Origin: Bacteroidales bacterium
Lineage (GTDB): Bacteria > Bacteroidota > Bacteroidia > Bacteroidales > Lentimicrobiaceae
Direction: 5' to 3'
Assembly (NCBI GenBank): GCA_016709025.1
Contig: JADJEQ010000029.1
Location: 1-17,422 of the forward strand
Length of the DNA stretch: 17,422 nucleotides
The translations under genes and the position numbers were made by a program. The notes beneath the pieces were generated by a model, which was given only the letters and a program-made list of their open reading frames with translations, was not told where the DNA came from and did no database searches. Shown here in pieces: positions 17,123 through 17,422 of the stretch. Within the stretch, counting starts at the first letter, position 1. Each line of letters opens with the position of its first letter.

Positions 17123-17422
17123 GGTGTTTCCGGCTTTCTGTTTATTGTCCGTTCTTTCAGGAATTATGCCTGTGTTCTTTAAATCCGGATTTAAGGAATC
17201 ATAATCAAGAATAAAATTCCTCAAACCCATGTTCCTTGCCACAAAGAAATTGGAAGAATCAACTCCGTATACAATTCTTCGAAACCAATCCCCTTTCCCT
17301 CAGCCATTGCATATGAGTTTCATCCACTTTGTTGAGGAAACCAGACAGGTAATCGGCTTCAGGTTTCGGGAATGATGCTGTATGTCCATTCTTTCCCTGA
17401 ATTCAGCCCTTCAAGTGCGGTA
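17123..17422 (-). CDS. 3' part of an unrecognised protein, frameshifted, partial at window edge
   Basis: On the minus strand the frames read ALEGLNSGKEWTYSIIPE, KPEADYLSGFLNKVDETHM and RIVYGVDSSNFFVARNMGL, then RNFILDYDSLNPDLKNTGI. I do not recognise the family. The frame runs into or up to the start of the LtaS-like gene at 17122, so the two genes would be adjacent or overlapping and probably co-transcribed. At least two frame changes occur in 300 bases. The alternative is that this is an unusual N-terminal extension of the LtaS-like gene, which I think less likely because the membrane domain begins normally after 17122. Confidence 0.35.

Overview
The window looks like a fragment from a Bacteroidota (Bacteroidetes) genome, most likely an environmental or gut Bacteroidales-like lineage. 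The evidence is four proteins that end in a type IX secretion (T9SS) sorting domain with a PNP motif and a terminal G-[IVM]-Y-x(n)-K pattern, a FISUMP lipoprotein, a LytTR regulator paired with a TPR histidine kinase, and TAnnTTTG-type promoter boxes. The organism call is inference from protein families; no rRNA or tRNA is present.

Left part (1-3884, + strand): the frameshifted tail of a T9SS-exported beta-propeller protein (1-450), a second, nearly complete BNR/sortilin-like propeller protein (531-3137, about ten frame changes), and a FISUMP lipoprotein with one frameshift (3253-3884). Next comes a 1.2-kb non-coding island (3885-5088) made almost wholly of 7-8-bp tandem repeats and larger duplications. 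A small operator/promoter-like module (4515-4584) lies inside it.

Centre (5089-14178, + strand): a LytTR response regulator (5089-5841) and its histidine kinase (5873-7871, one frameshift), then a second copy of the operator/promoter-like module (7915-8003), a right-handed beta-helix T9SS cargo protein (8176-10099, one frameshift at a C run), and an intact 1195-residue S8 protease (10591-14178) carrying a duplicated domain around a PKD domain and a T9SS tail. The modules contain exact 21-bp-spaced CGTTCGTTT repeats resembling LytTR binding sites, at the same distance from a TAACTTTA box in both copies. This suggests that the regulator controls its own region and the beta-helix gene. A 110-bp direct repeat with a terminator hairpin flanks the protease gene.

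Right part (14179-17422, - strand): terminators and duplicated gene-end debris, a small Ala/Lys/Glu-rich helical protein (14469-14916, about seven frame changes), an LtaS/MdoB-type membrane phosphoglycerol transferase (15194-17122, many frame changes), and the 3' part of an unrecognised gene. Frameshifts are dense at both ends of the window and rare in the middle, while the restored proteins keep their motifs. Low-quality consensus at contig ends therefore explains most of them better than gene decay.
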